Below, one piece after another: positions 8,078 through 16,225 of a stretch of DNA of 35,106 nucleotides (its first letter is position 1; each line of letters starts with the position of its first letter). The position numbers and the translations under genes are program-made. Origin of the DNA: Vicinamibacteria bacterium (GTDB lineage: Bacteria; Acidobacteriota; Vicinamibacteria; Vicinamibacterales; UBA8438); assembly GCA_022820825.1 (NCBI GenBank), contig JAJEEU010000048.1:1-35106 (forward strand), given 5' to 3'. A model generated the notes under the pieces. It made no database searches and had not been told where the DNA came from. It saw nothing but the letters and a program-made list of their open reading frames with translations.

Positions 8078-8736
8078 CCGCCGGGGATGATCAGCCGCGG
8101 CGCGTCGTTGCCGGGCTGCTCGTCGGGTGCGGACCGATCCGCCCTGCCCGTGTCGCGGAAGACGCGCTTCAGGAGCTCGAGGTACGCCGTGTCGCCCCCC
8201 GGCAGCACCTTTGCGGCCGTATCGGCGGCACGCTCGACGCGCCGCAGCATCACCGCCAGGTCGGCGTCGCGAAGAGCGGCCCCCTGGCCGCGGGCGCGCT
8301 CCACGAGCGCCTTGATATCGGCGCCGAGCCGCGCGGACGCCGGCAGCGCCGCCACATGTTCGTAGATGATCCCGCGGCTGGCGGTCTCATACGTCTCGGC
8401 CAGCGCCCGCGCCGCGCGCGCCACATCCGCGTCGACCAGCGCTGCGGCGTCGGGCCGCTCCGTGCGCAGGCAGCCCTGCACCAGCACCAGCATCTCCTGC
8501 TGGCGGTCGGTCAGCCCCTGGACCATCTGGAACACGAACAGCATGTCGCGCTCCTGTTGCCGCTGCACCACCGCCGGTGGATGGGCTTGCGACGCGCGCA
8601 GATAGCCGCAGTCGGGCGGACAGTCGATCTCCACCAGCCGCTTCGTGCCGCAGCAGACCGCGCAGATGCGGCTTCCGGTGGCAGGACATGCGCGGCTGGC
8701 GCGGCGGCGCGCGCAAAGGGGACAGGTCGGCTTCAT
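8074..8736 (-). CDS. Cys-rich zinc-binding protein of unknown function
   Basis: I do not recognise a named family for this 220-residue protein. Its first 45 residues hold eight cysteines (CPLC, ACPA, ICAVCC, CPPDC), arranged like a treble-clef or double zinc knuckle, followed by GYL. The remaining ~170 residues are alpha-helical and rich in Ala, Arg and Glu with no catalytic motif that I can see; the tail is Pro/Asp-rich. The start ATG overlaps the stop of the upstream serine hydrolase (ATGA), so the two are translationally coupled. A zinc site and a binding or regulatory role are inferred only. Confidence 0.75.
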   Translation of the reverse strand: MKPTCPLCARRRASRACPATGSRICAVCCGTKRLVEIDCPPDCGYLRASQAHPPAVVQRQQERDMLFVFQMVQGLTDRQQEMLVLVQGCLRTERPDAAALVDADVARAARALAETYETASRGIIYEHVAALPASARLGADIKALVERARGQGAALRDADLAVMLRRVERAADTAAKVLPGGDTAYLELLKRVFRDTGRADRSAPDEQPGNDAPRLIIPGG

Positions 8737-10238
8737 CGCGAACCGCCTGGCGGCACCGCTTCCATCAACAGGGCCAATGCGTCATGCAGCGCCCGTGCAC
8801 CCGCCGCCTGCCCTCGATAGTGCCCCTGCCGCACGACGACAAGGTCGTGTGACGGAATGATCAGCGTCTGCTGCCCGCCGGCTCCCGACATGTAGAACGC
8901 ATCGCGCGGAACAGGAAACCGGCGGTCGCCGTTGATCCAGAAGAAGCCGCCGTAGATGGGTCGGCCGTCGGCTTCCCAGGCGGGCGCGACGGTGCTGACG
9001 AAGTCCACGAACCCCGGCGGGAGGATCCGCTCTCCGTCCCAGAGGCCGTCCTGCAGGTACAGATTGCCCAGCCGGGCCCAGTCGCGAGCCGGGGCCAACT
9101 CGTACCCCTGCAGCAGGTAGTTGCCGTACGGATCGGTCTCCAGCACCATGCCGCGGATGCCGATGCGGTCGAACAGCTCGCGCTGCGGGAACGACAGATA
9201 CTCGTCGCCGCGGCCTTCCACGCCGAGGCGGATCAGGTAGTTCGTCAGCACCGGATCGGAGTTGCGGTAGCGCCCGATGGTGTTCGGCGGCCATTGCGGC
9301 GGGCGCGTCGCAGCCCACTCGAAGGCGTTCGCCGCGCCCGTGTACACGTAGAGATGATCGGGGTACCCCAGCGCCGGGTCGAAGTCCGGGTCGGCCACCC
9401 CGCGAAAGCGCAGGCCGCTGGACATCCGCAGCAGGTCGGCGATGCGTATCCGGCGGCGGGGGTCGTCCGGCGCCTGCCACTCGGGTATCGGCGCGGGCTG
9501 GAAGAGATCGTAGACGCCCTGCTGGATCAGCACGCCCATCAGCGTCGCGGTGACGCTCTTGCCCATCGACCAGCTTTCCAGCGGCGTGTGCATCGAAATG
9601 CCCGGGCCGTAGCGCTCGCCGATGATGCGTCCCTTGTGCGTGATGACCAGTGCGGCCGTCAGCGCCTCCGCCGGCTCGAAGGCGGCGTCGACGGCCGCCC
9701 TGACCTTGCCGGCGTCGATCCGGGCAGGCAGCGGTCCGCCGGGCAGCAGATCGCCCAGCGGCCATGGCGTCGCGGCCGGATCCGGCAGGGAATCCTCGAT
9801 GTCGACCGGTGCGAAGAAGACGTCGTCGTGTCCGACGGGGAGCGTCACGCAGCCGTGATCCCCGTTGCGCATCGCCGTCCGGACGCCGCCGCCGGGCAGC
9901 GTCAGATGCACACGCTGTCGTTCCCGGTCCACCACACGCCGCGTTACCTGGCGCCGGTAGGCGTACGGCCCGCTGAAGAAACCGACGTTCTCGGCGGCGA
10001 ACTCCGGCTCGAGTCCGGTTACGAAAACGGCCGAGCAGAGCGTCTTGGCGAAGCCGGAGACATGGTGCGACAGCGGGTTGCCCGGGGGGGCGACGTAGGG
10101 CGTGTCCAGCTCGGCCGCCGCGGCGCGCGCGAGCAACGGGGCGAGTTGTCCTCCCGCGCCCGGTCGTGCTTCGAGGAGCACCGCGCCGCCCGCGGCGCCG
10201 CACGCCAGGCACACTGCCGCCAGACCCGCGAACCGCAT
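8733..10238 (-). CDS. Serine hydrolase of the beta-lactamase class C/PBP4-like family
   Basis: From the ATG at 10238 this is a 501-residue protein with an N-terminal hydrophobic segment (LAAVCLACGAAGGAVLLEA), so it is exported or membrane-anchored. Longer upstream versions lack that logic. The nucleophile motif SMGK (in ESWSMGKSVTATLMG) and the second motif YRN (RYRNSDPVL) are both present, and MSGAGGQQTLIIPSHDLVVV fits the third-motif region. Family members act as beta-lactamases, esterases or D-aminopeptidases on envelope substrates; the substrate here is unknown. It is followed with a 4-bp overlap by the Cys-rich gene. A -10-like TACGCT six bases before the ATG suggests a leaderless transcript. 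Confidence 0.88.
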   Translation of the reverse strand: MRFAGLAAVCLACGAAGGAVLLEARPGAGGQLAPLLARAAAAELDTPYVAPPGNPLSHHVSGFAKTLCSAVFVTGLEPEFAAENVGFFSGPYAYRRQVTRRVVDRERQRVHLTLPGGGVRTAMRNGDHGCVTLPVGHDDVFFAPVDIEDSLPDPAATPWPLGDLLPGGPLPARIDAGKVRAAVDAAFEPAEALTAALVITHKGRIIGERYGPGISMHTPLESWSMGKSVTATLMGVLIQQGVYDLFQPAPIPEWQAPDDPRRRIRIADLLRMSSGLRFRGVADPDFDPALGYPDHLYVYTGAANAFEWAATRPPQWPPNTIGRYRNSDPVLTNYLIRLGVEGRGDEYLSFPQRELFDRIGIRGMVLETDPYGNYLLQGYELAPARDWARLGNLYLQDGLWDGERILPPGFVDFVSTVAPAWEADGRPIYGGFFWINGDRRFPVPRDAFYMSGAGGQQTLIIPSHDLVVVRQGHYRGQAAGARALHDALALLMEAVPPGGSR

Positions 10239-10244
10239 GTTGAA

Positions 10245-10250
10245 AGCGTA
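10245..10250 (-). promoter_or_regulatory. -10 box placed for leaderless transcription of the serine hydrolase
   Basis: On the minus strand TACGCT is followed by six bases and then the ATG at 10238. RNA polymerase usually starts 6-8 bases after the -10 box, so the transcript would begin at or next to the start codon. There is no clear ribosome site. Confidence 0.45.
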
Positions 10251-10419
10251 GCATGCAGGTGTCAGTCCACTGCCCACATATGGTGAATCTGCAGCCTGTC
10301 GGAAGGTGTGCGGCGCCGGTACGAAAAAAGCGAAACCCGTAGCGCGTTCGCGTCGTCTAACAATGCGGAGCCGGGCAACCCGCAACCTGGCGGACGGTGC
10401 TCCGGTCTGGCAGGTGGGG

Positions 10420-10436
10420 TTGGCATGACATTTGCG
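10420..10436 (+). promoter_or_regulatory. Sigma-54 (-24/-12) promoter of the DksA-like gene
   Basis: TTGGCATG-N4-TTGC matches the RpoN consensus TTGGCACG-N4-TTGC at all but one fixed base. The invariant GG (10422-10423) and GC (10434-10435) are exactly ten bases apart. The expected start near 10447 lies just before the AAAGGAG ribosome site at 10451-10457 and the ATG at 10466, giving a natural short leader. Confidence 0.7.
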
Positions 10437-10465
10437 TACATCATGCGGCAAAAGGAGCCGTCATC

Positions 10466-10912
10466 ATGAATGCCAATGGGAAGGCGGAGAGAACGCAGAA
10501 TCGCTATTACGGGTTGAAGCGGATGCTCGAGGAGCGCCGCTTCGAGATCATCGGTGAAGTGCAGAGCAGGATACGCGACGTGCGCAACGAGGACGCCATC
10601 GCGCGGCAGAGCGTACGTGACGAAGCCGAAACCTGCGAGCTCGACATTCAGGACGACATCAAGTTCGCGCTGTTGCAGATGAAGGCCGAGACGCTGGAGA
10701 AGATCGGCGAAGCGCTGGCGCGCCTCGAACAGGGGCGTTACGGCCGCTGCTACGAATGCGGAGAGGATATCTCGGAGCGGCGCCTGCGGGCGTTGCCGTT
10801 CGCGGTGCGGTGCACGCAGTGCGAGGAAGCGCGGGAGATCGAGCGTCAGAGGGCGCGCGTCCTGGAGAGCCGGCAAGGGCCGGCCTCACTCTTCACCGAC
10901 ATGTACCGCTGA
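10466..10912 (+). CDS. dksA: DksA/TraR-type C4 zinc-finger transcription factor
   Basis: This 148-residue protein has a long coiled-coil N-terminal part (about residues 12-100) and a C4 zinc finger (CYECGEDISERRL ... RCTQCEEARE), the DksA/TraR layout. DksA binds in the secondary channel of RNA polymerase and works with (p)ppGpp, whose synthetase is encoded at 5236-7392. The coiled-coil tip normally carries DxxDxA acids; here the matching region is not clear-cut, so the protein may be a DksA relative rather than DksA itself. The ATG at 10466 has AAAGGAG nine bases upstream. A sigma-54-like promoter precedes it, and lon begins four bases after its stop. Confidence 0.85.
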   Translation: MNANGKAERTQNRYYGLKRMLEERRFEIIGEVQSRIRDVRNEDAIARQSVRDEAETCELDIQDDIKFALLQMKAETLEKIGEALARLEQGRYGRCYECGEDISERRLRALPFAVRCTQCEEAREIERQRARVLESRQGPASLFTDMYR

Positions 10913-10916
10913 CTGT

Positions 10917-13373
10917 ATGGACGAAGAACGCGAGCCTGCGCCGCCGCCGGTGGACGTGGAAGGAGACGCCGACGACCCCGTTGTAGTCCCGCCCCGGCTG
11001 CCGATTCTACCGCTCCGGGACACGGTCCTGTTTCCCGGCTCGTTCATGCCGCTGGCCGTCGCGCGCAAGAACTCGATCCGCCTGATAGACGAGGCGGTTG
11101 CCGGCGACAAGCTGGTCGGGGTATTCACGCAACGCGATCCCGCGCTCGAAGCCCCCGGGCAGGACGATCTGTTCCCGGTCGGCACGCTGACCCATGTGCA
11201 CAAGATGTTCAAGCTGGCGGACGGCAGCCAGCGCCTGATCGTGCAGGGGCTGGCGCGCGTGCGCCTGGAGCAGGTGCTCGGCGACGATCCGTTCATGACC
11301 GCCACCGTCGCACGCGCGGACGAAACCGCGCGGGACGCGGATCGTCTCGAGATCGACGCCCTGCTGCGCAACATCAGGAACACCTTCCAGAAGGTGGTCT
11401 CGTTGTCGCCGCTGTTGTCCGACGACCTGCAGCCGCTGGTGGCCAGCATCGGGGAGCCGGGCCGGCTGGCCGACTTCATCGCCTCCAGCCTGACGACGCT
11501 GCCCACGGCGACCAGGCAGCAGGTGCTGGAGATGCTCGACATCAGGGGCCGCATGGACAGCTTGCACCGCATCCTGATCAAGGAGCTGGAGGTGCTCGAG
11601 CTGGGGTCGAAGATCCAGTCGCAGGTGCAGTCGGAAGTGGGGAAGAACCAGCGCGAGTACCTCCTGCGAGAACAGCTCAAGGCGATACAGAAGGAGCTCG
11701 GCGAGGGCGACGAACAGACGAAGGAGATCGAGCAACTGCGGACCCGCATCGAGGCCGCCGGGATGCCGGACGCGGTCCTCAAGGAGGCGCTGCGGGAGCT
11801 CGACCGGCTGTCGAAGATGCCGGCGGCGGCGGCCGAGTACACGGTGTCGCGCACCTATCTGGACTGGATGATCGCGTTGCCGTGGAACAAGCGTTCGGAA
11901 GAGACGGTGGATCTCCGTCGGACCCAGCAGGTGCTGGACGCCGATCATTCCGATCTGGTCAAGGTGAAGGATCGCATTCTCGAATACCTGGCCGTGCGCA
12001 AGCTCAATCCGCAGGCGAAAGGGCCGATCCTCTGCTTCGTCGGGCCGCCGGGCGTCGGCAAGACGTCGCTGGCCCGGTCGATCGCGACCTCGCTGGAACG
12101 CCGCTTCGTGCGCGTCTCGCTGGGCGGCATGCGGGACGAGGCGGAAATACGCGGCCACCGCCGCACCTACATCGGCGCACTGCCGGGTCAGATCGTGCAA
12201 GGCCTGCGGCGCGCAGAATCACGCAACCCGGTGTTCATCCTCGACGAGATCGTCAAGCTCGGCATGGATTTCCGCGGCGATCCGGCGTCCGCGCTGCTGG
12301 AGGTGCTGGATCCGGAGCAGAACGACACGTTCCGCGATCACTATCTTGACGTTCCGTTCGACCTTTCCGACGTGCTCTTCATCACTACCGCGAACGTGCT
12401 CGACCCGGTGCCGCCGGCGCTGCGGGATCGAATGGAGGTAATCGAGCTGCCCGGATACACGGAGGACGAGAAGCTCGCCATCGCCACCGAGCACCTGGTC
12501 GACCGGCAGGTTGCCGACCACGGGCTGACCGCCGACCAGCTCTCGTTCACCGAGGCGGCGCTGCGCGCCATCGTGCGCGGCTATACGCGCGAGGCCGGCG
12601 TCCGCAACCTGGAACGCGAGATCGGCGCCATATGCCGCAAGGTCGCCCGGCGCTGGGCCGAAGATGTCACGACGCCCGTCGAGGTGACGCCGGATACCGT
12701 GGTCGAGACGCTGGGCGCCCCGAAGCATCTGACCGAGGAGATTGCAGTGCGGACCCGGAGCCCCGGCGTGGCGCTGGGACTGGCCTGGACGCCCGCCGGC
12801 GGCGAGGTGCTGTTCGTCGAGGCCCGCCGGATGCCGGGCAGCGGTTCGCTGACGCTGACCGGGCATCTCGGCGAGGTGATGAAGGAGTCGGCACGGACGG
12901 CGCTGTCCTGGTTCCGCGCCCATGTCGCGCGATATCACGTCGATCCGTCGTTCTACAAGGATGCGGAAATACACCTGCACGTGCCGTCCGGCGCCATTCC
13001 GAAGGATGGCCCGTCGGCCGGCGTGACCATGGTGACCGCGCTCGTATCGGAGTTGACGGGCCGCCGCGTGCGCAGCGACGTGGCCATGTCGGGCGAGATT
13101 ACGCTGTCGGGCCACGTCCTGCCGGTCGGAGGGATCAAGGAGAAGGTGCTCGCGGCCCGCCGCGTCGGCGTGTTCACGGTGATTCTGCCGCAGCAGAACG
13201 AGAAGGACGTGAACGAGGACCTGAGCGACGATCTGCGCCGGGAGACGACCGTGCGCTACGTCTCGTCGGTGGACGAGGTGCTGGAGCTGGCGCTGCTGCC
13301 GGCGCAGGGTTCCAAGCTGCCCGCTGCAGTGTCCGCCGGCAGCCCGCCGCCCGTGCACGGCACGGTGCAGTAG
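10917..13373 (+). CDS. lon: ATP-dependent protease Lon
   Basis: This 818-residue protein is a complete LonA. It has an N-terminal substrate-binding domain (LPILPLRDTVLFPGSFMPL), a coiled-coil region (REQLKAIQKELGEGDEQ), an AAA+ domain with Walker A GPPGVGKT (376-383) and Walker B VFILDE, and a C-terminal Ser-Lys protease domain with catalytic S700 in KDGPSAGV and K743 in GGIKEK. The Walker B extension reads LDEIVK, where nearly all Lon proteins have LDEIDK (V446 replaces Asp). Lon degrades misfolded and regulatory proteins in the cytoplasm. It follows the DksA-like gene by four bases and is probably co-transcribed from the sigma-54-like promoter. Confidence 0.97.
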   Translation: MDEEREPAPPPVDVEGDADDPVVVPPRLPILPLRDTVLFPGSFMPLAVARKNSIRLIDEAVAGDKLVGVFTQRDPALEAPGQDDLFPVGTLTHVHKMFKLADGSQRLIVQGLARVRLEQVLGDDPFMTATVARADETARDADRLEIDALLRNIRNTFQKVVSLSPLLSDDLQPLVASIGEPGRLADFIASSLTTLPTATRQQVLEMLDIRGRMDSLHRILIKELEVLELGSKIQSQVQSEVGKNQREYLLREQLKAIQKELGEGDEQTKEIEQLRTRIEAAGMPDAVLKEALRELDRLSKMPAAAAEYTVSRTYLDWMIALPWNKRSEETVDLRRTQQVLDADHSDLVKVKDRILEYLAVRKLNPQAKGPILCFVGPPGVGKTSLARSIATSLERRFVRVSLGGMRDEAEIRGHRRTYIGALPGQIVQGLRRAESRNPVFILDEIVKLGMDFRGDPASALLEVLDPEQNDTFRDHYLDVPFDLSDVLFITTANVLDPVPPALRDRMEVIELPGYTEDEKLAIATEHLVDRQVADHGLTADQLSFTEAALRAIVRGYTREAGVRNLEREIGAICRKVARRWAEDVTTPVEVTPDTVVETLGAPKHLTEEIAVRTRSPGVALGLAWTPAGGEVLFVEARRMPGSGSLTLTGHLGEVMKESARTALSWFRAHVARYHVDPSFYKDAEIHLHVPSGAIPKDGPSAGVTMVTALVSELTGRRVRSDVAMSGEITLSGHVLPVGGIKEKVLAARRVGVFTVILPQQNEKDVNEDLSDDLRRETTVRYVSSVDEVLELALLPAQGSKLPAAVSAGSPPPVHGTVQ

Positions 13374-13379
13374 GGACCG

Positions 13380-13907
13380 CTACACCAACCGCAGTCCCAG
13401 CACGGTCTTCATGTCGGTGACGCCGCCGCCCGCCACGAGGCGGCGCGCCTCGTCCAGCCCGAACGTCCGGGGCTCGAGCACCTCGTCGTCGTCCGGCGCG
13501 GCCGGCGTCTCCAGCGCGGTCAGCCCCGTCAACCGGTAGAAGACCATCGACTCGTCGCAGTAGCCGGGTGTCGGATAGAACGCGCCGACCTGCTCGACGC
13601 GCTCCGGATGCAGGCCTACCTCCTCCTCGCACTCCCGGCGCGCTGCGGTTTCCATGTCCTCGCCCGGCTCGAGCGTGCCGGCCGGCAATTCCCAGATCCA
13701 CTGGCGGATGGCGTGGCGGTACTGCCGCACCAGCACGACGTGGTCCGGATCCGGCAGCGGTATCAGGATTACGGACGGCCCGTGCCGCACGACCTCCAGC
13801 GTGGTCTCACGGCCGTTCGGCAGCCGCACCCGTTCGCTGACGATGGTGAACACGCGCCCCGCGTGCAGCGTGCGGCTGTCGAGCGTGGCGCCTGGCAATT
13901 CCCGCAT
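13380..13907 (-). CDS. nudF: Nudix hydrolase, ADP-ribose pyrophosphatase type
   Basis: This 175-residue protein carries a complete Nudix box, GTLEPGEDMETAARRECEEE followed by VGL, matching GX5EX7REUXEEXGU. The upstream ELPAGTLEPGE and downstream PTPGYCDESMVFYRL are typical of the ADP-ribose/NudF branch. The reaction is hydrolysis of a nucleoside diphosphate sugar to AMP and a sugar phosphate; exact substrate preference cannot be told. The start shares one base with the rluD stop (TAATG), placing it last in the ileS run. The stop is six bases from the convergent lon stop. Confidence 0.88.
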   Translation of the reverse strand: MRELPGATLDSRTLHAGRVFTIVSERVRLPNGRETTLEVVRHGPSVILIPLPDPDHVVLVRQYRHAIRQWIWELPAGTLEPGEDMETAARRECEEEVGLHPERVEQVGAFYPTPGYCDESMVFYRLTGLTALETPAAPDDDEVLEPRTFGLDEARRLVAGGGVTDMKTVLGLRLV

Positions 13908-14917
13908 TACGCCTCCGTGTTGGAGCCTCCCAGCGCCTCGGCGATCTCCCGGAGGTCGTCCGGCAGGTCACAGTCGAGGGCCATTCGCCGCCCGTCCCGC
14001 GGGTGGCTGAACACCAGCCTGGAGGCGTGCAGGAACGGTCGGTCCAGGCGCTGCGCCGCGCGCAGCCGCGGCGGCAGGCGCCGCCTTGCGCCGCCGTAGT
14101 CCGCATCCCCCACCACCGGATGTCCGACAGCGGCGAGGTGCACGCGGATCTGGTGCGTCCGGCCCGTGGCGATCGTCACCTCCAGGAGCGACGTACCCGC
14201 CAGTCGCTCCGCGGTCACGATCCGGGTGACTGCCGACCGCGGCCGGCGCGAGCGCGGCGAGATCTTCTTGCGGTTGACCGGGTCCCTCCCGATCGCGAGA
14301 TCGATCTGCCGGCCGGCCTCCAGCGTGCCCCACACCAGCGCGCGATACGTTTTCTCCACCTCGCGGCAGCGGAACTGGCGCGCCAGCTCGGCGTGCGATC
14401 GATCGTGCTTGGCGACCACGATCAACCCCGACGTGCCGCGGTCCAGGCGGTGGACGATGCCGGGCCGCAATTCGCCGCCGACGCCGCCGAGGTCCGCGAC
14501 GTGGTGCAGCAGGGCGTTGACGAGCGTATGGCGCGCGTGGCCGGCGGCCGGGTGGACCACCATGCCGGCCGGCTTGTCCACGACGAGCAGGTCGGCGTCT
14601 TCGTAGACGACGGCGAGCGGTATCGCTTCCGGTTGCGGCAGGGCGGGTCGGGGCGGCGGAATCTCGAGCGTGACCACGTCGCCGGCCTGCACGATGTTGC
14701 CGGGACGGCCCGGTTTCGACCCGACCCGCGCGCGTCCGTCCTTGATCAACCGCTGCAACTGCGACCGCGAGCGGCCCGCCAGCCGCGCCGCCAGCAGGCG
14801 ATCGAGCCGCACGGCGCCATCGGCCGCTCCGACTTCGATCCGGATCAACTCCGGTCCGGCGGGGGGGGCTAGGCCGCTCGTGCGGCCGACTCGCGGCTGG
14901 TCGGTTCGGGGCTCCAT
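13907..14917 (-). CDS. rluD: RluD-like 23S rRNA pseudouridine synthase
   Basis: From the ATG at 14917 this is 336 residues: an S4 RNA-binding domain (VRLDRLLAARLAGRSRSQLQ), then the RluA-family catalytic domain with HRLDRGTSGLIVVAK holding the catalytic Asp, and TGRTHQIRVHLAAVGHPVVG. Length and order match RluD (326 residues), which modifies helix 69 of 23S rRNA. The ATG overlaps the end of lgt by 49 bp. A TTG at 14848 (GGAG just upstream, 313 residues) is an alternative start that would avoid this overlap. A C8 tract on the minus strand (14861-14868) lies between the two candidate starts. Confidence 0.9.
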   Translation of the reverse strand: MEPRTDQPRVGRTSGLAPPAGPELIRIEVGAADGAVRLDRLLAARLAGRSRSQLQRLIKDGRARVGSKPGRPGNIVQAGDVVTLEIPPPRPALPQPEAIPLAVVYEDADLLVVDKPAGMVVHPAAGHARHTLVNALLHHVADLGGVGGELRPGIVHRLDRGTSGLIVVAKHDRSHAELARQFRCREVEKTYRALVWGTLEAGRQIDLAIGRDPVNRKKISPRSRRPRSAVTRIVTAERLAGTSLLEVTIATGRTHQIRVHLAAVGHPVVGDADYGGARRRLPPRLRAAQRLDRPFLHASRLVFSHPRDGRRMALDCDLPDDLREIAEALGGSNTEA

Positions 14918-15681
14918 GAGCGGCGCAGCCTGATCAACATGAAGATGCTGAGCGGGATGAGCAGGAGCGACACGAGCTGCGAGGTCGAGAGCACCTCGAA
15001 GGCCGTGCCGCGCGGGTCGCCGCGGTAGAACTCGATGGCGAACCGGGCGCACGGATAGAGCAGCAGATAGCTCCAGAATGTACGGCCGGGAAACGACGGC
15101 CGGCGCCGCTCGGCCAGCAGCAGGATGCCCAGAATGGCCAGCACCGCGGCCGACTCGTACAACTGCGCTGGATGCAGGCTGACGTCCAGCGGCGTACCGA
15201 CGTTCGCGGCCGCGAGGGGATTGGTGAACGTCACGCCCCACGGCAGGTCCGTCGGCGTGCCGTAACAGCATCCGGCCATCAGGCAGCCGACACGGCCTAC
15301 CGCCTGTCCCAGGGCGATGCCCGGTGCGAACGCATCGCACGTCGTCCAGAGCGGCAGCCCGTGCCTCCGCATATGCCAGAACGCAACGCCGACCGCCAGC
15401 AGCAGGCCGCCGTAGAAGACGCCGCCGGAGCGCAGCACGGTCCAGATTTCGGCGGGATCGCGCCGAAAATGGTCGAACTCGACGACGACGAGCAGCAGCT
15501 TGGCGCCGACGAGCGCACTGATGATGATGTATATGCCGAGGTCGGTGACGCGACTGGCGTCGAGCCCCCGGCTGCGGGCGCGGACAGCGGCGTACCACAG
15601 GCCCACCAGGTACGCGGTGGCCAGCAGCAGGCCGTACGTGTAGATGGATACGGGTCCGAGCTCAAGCAGTCGTGGATACAT
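14869..15681 (-). CDS. lgt: Prolipoprotein diacylglyceryl transferase
   Basis: This 270-residue integral membrane enzyme moves diacylglycerol from phosphatidylglycerol to the lipobox Cys of prolipoproteins, the first step of lipoprotein maturation. The Lgt signature is seen as GQAVGRVGCLMAGCCYGTPTD, with HPAQLYES and an early YGLLLATAYLVGLWYA helix; about seven hydrophobic segments are present. The ATG at 15681 overlaps the end of lspA by 20 bp, so the first two enzymes of the lipoprotein pathway are encoded back to back. The TPR lipoprotein at 3973-4956 is a likely client. Confidence 0.95.
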   Translation of the reverse strand: MYPRLLELGPVSIYTYGLLLATAYLVGLWYAAVRARSRGLDASRVTDLGIYIIISALVGAKLLLVVVEFDHFRRDPAEIWTVLRSGGVFYGGLLLAVGVAFWHMRRHGLPLWTTCDAFAPGIALGQAVGRVGCLMAGCCYGTPTDLPWGVTFTNPLAAANVGTPLDVSLHPAQLYESAAVLAILGILLLAERRRPSFPGRTFWSYLLLYPCARFAIEFYRGDPRGTAFEVLSTSQLVSLLLIPLSIFMLIRLRRSWSPEPTSRESAARAA

Positions 15682-16225
15682 GGCGGTTCAACACGGCCAT
15701 CTCGAGAATCAGGAGGCACGCGCCGACGGTGATGGCGGAATCCGCGACGTTGAACGTCCAGAAATGCCACCCCATCCAGTGCACGTCCACGAAATCTACG
15801 ACGTACCCGGCCGTCACGCGATCGATCAGGTTGCCGGTTGCGCCGCCGCATACCAGCGCCAGGCCGATCCGCGCCAGCGGCTCGTCGGCGCCGGTCCGCA
15901 AGGCAAACAGTGCAATGGCGACCAGCGCCGCCAGGGCGATGGCCGTCATCAACACCGGCTTCATCGGGATGTCGACCGCGTTCAGGAAGCCGAATGCGGC
16001 GCCGGTGTTCCGGACATGCGTGAAATCGAGCAGCCCCGGAACGATCTCCACGCTGTCGTGCAGCGGCAGGCGCCGGCGGACAAGCGCCTTGCTGGCCTGG
16101 TCGAGCCCTATCACCAGAGCCGCCAGCGTGCCCAGCAGCGGCGTGCCCGGGCTGCGGGCGGGCCACGCCGGGCGACGCCCGGCGCCGGTGGGCGTGGCGG
16201 CCGACGCGTTCCCGTCAGCGGACAC
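15662..16225 (-). CDS. lspA: Lipoprotein signal peptidase (signal peptidase II)
   Basis: This 187-residue membrane aspartyl protease cuts the signal peptide from lipidated prolipoproteins. The catalytic regions [20 protein letters not shown] and [11 protein letters not shown] hold the two conserved Asp residues; [12 protein letters not shown] is also typical. The GTG at 16225 is preferred: it has GGAGG six bases upstream and overlaps the ileS stop by 11 bp. A GTG at 16261 would add 12 residues without a better site. The roughly 35-residue Pro/Arg-rich extension before the first helix is longer than usual. Confidence 0.94.
   Translation of the reverse strand: MSADGNASAATPTGAGRRPAWPARSPGTPLLGTLAALVIGLDQASKALVRRRLPLHDSVEIVPGLLDFTHVRNTGAAFGFLNAVDIPMKPVLMTAIALAALVAIALFALRTGADEPLARIGLALVCGGATGNLIDRVTAGYVVDFVDVHWMGWHFWTFNVADSAITVGACLLILEMAVLNRHVSTTA

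Noticed and set aside
14861..14868. Run of eight G as a phase-variation switch for rluD
   Set aside because: The tract lies just after the lgt stop and before an alternative rluD start; slippage would matter only if the ATG at 14917 is used, and housekeeping pseudouridine synthases are not known to phase-vary.
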